Assembly (NCBI GenBank): GCA_003501335.1
Contig: DNPQ01000408.1
Span: forward strand, 1,483 to 6,646
Origin: Bacillota bacterium
Lineage (GTDB): Bacteria > Bacillota > UBA4882 > UBA8346
Direction: 5' to 3'
Length of the DNA stretch: 5,164 nt
In this document: positions 4,811-5,164 of the stretch, piece after piece
How the letters are laid out: each line of letters opens with the position of its first letter
Numbering within the stretch: the stretch's first letter is position 1
Notes under the pieces: generated by a model
What the model was told of the DNA's origin: nothing
Seen by the model: only the letters and a program-made list of their open reading frames with translations
Databases searched by the model: none
Translations under genes and position numbers: made by a program

Positions 4811-5164
4811 CTATTCGATTTCCGCTTCAGCCAGATCGATTATTTGCTGGCGAATCTCTGTTAATATTTTATGATTGATTTCATTATCCGGTAATGATGC
4901 GATTAACTGCTGTAATCTTTGAGAGACTTGCTGCAGGATTGATTGTTGATCCATAAAGCGCTGCATTAATCCCAACTTAGCCTCGAAATCTTCCAAAATC
5001 CGTTCACTCCGGTGCAGCAAATCATGAACCGCTTGCTTGGATACCCCTCCGGCCTCTGCGATTTCCGTCAGGGACCAGTTTTCCAAATAATATAATTCCA
5101 TCGTCTGACGCTGCTTTTCTGTGAGTAAACCACCGTAGAAATCATAGAGGAGTCCGGCCCGAAC
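4811..5164 (-). CDS. ylxM: YlxM family HTH protein (SRP-associated), 5' end outside the window
   Basis: YlxM is a small helix-turn-helix protein encoded beside ffh in many Gram-positive bacteria. In streptococci it associates with SRP components and modulates Ffh GTPase activity. The reading frame is open to the right edge: 117 codons are present, so the start and probably only a few residues are missing. The first visible residues, LLYDFYGGLLTEKQRQTMEL (5-24 of the fragment), continue into YYLENWSLTEIAEAGGVSKQ (25-44), the typical YlxM start and a sigma-70 region-4-like HTH (about 32-50). An ATG at 5101 lies inside this conserved block and is not the start. The C-terminal half is a Gln/Leu/Ile-rich helical stretch, probably coiled coil. 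It ends 11 nt before the ATG at 4799. Confidence 0.92.
   Translation of the reverse strand, partial: VRAGLLYDFYGGLLTEKQRQTMELYYLENWSLTEIAEAGGVSKQAVHDLLHRSERILEDFEAKLGLMQRFMDQQSILQQVSQRLQQLIASLPDNEINHKILTEIRQQIIDLAEAEIE

Noticed and set aside
1..5164. Mobile elements, CRISPR arrays, tRNA or rRNA genes
   Set aside because: No transposase or integrase motifs, repeat-spacer pattern, cloverleaf or rRNA-like sequence was seen on either strand.

Overview
The window reads almost entirely on the minus strand and carries a conserved bacterial translation and protein-export gene run. In transcription order (right to left) it is ylxM (cut by the right edge), ffh, rpsP, khpA, rimM, trmD, rplS and lepB. 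The order ylxM-ffh-rpsP-KH protein-rimM-trmD-rplS is characteristic of Firmicutes (Bacillota), and ylxM is mainly a Gram-positive gene. Strong AGGAGG-type ribosome binding sites, some TTG/GTG starts, moderate-to-low GC and a DUF1540 protein all fit Bacillota, probably a clostridia-like lineage. I cannot name a genus from this window.

Positions 671-5164 look like one operon. The genes are separated by about 10-50 nt or overlap: khpA/rimM by up to 20 nt, and rimM/trmD by 4 nt in an ATGA junction. Ffh is the signal recognition particle GTPase and YlxM its usual small HTH partner. S16 and L19 are ribosomal proteins. RimM matures the 30S subunit, KhpA is a KH RNA-binding protein, and TrmD makes m1G37 in tRNA. 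LepB is the membrane peptidase that removes signal peptides from exported proteins. The run therefore joins building the translation machinery to targeting and processing of exported proteins. A 14-bp hairpin with a T tract (595-637) closes it 33 nt after lepB.

Positions 1-594 are less conventional. A 63-residue cysteine-rich DUF1540 protein (329-520) starts at a TTG behind a perfect AGGAGG. It lies between the lepB terminator and its own GC-rich terminator (289-315). Beyond that, a TTGACA-type promoter candidate (242-270) begins an AT-rich leader. This leader holds either a 44-codon small ORF or the remains of a roughly 72-codon gene split by a one-base shift in a T6 run. At the left edge, a strong AAGGAGG and an ATG mark the start of a further minus-strand gene that lies outside the window.

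No RNA genes, CRISPR arrays, insertion sequences or phage genes were seen. Most of the window is a well-known housekeeping locus. The unexplained material is confined to the first ~600 bases.
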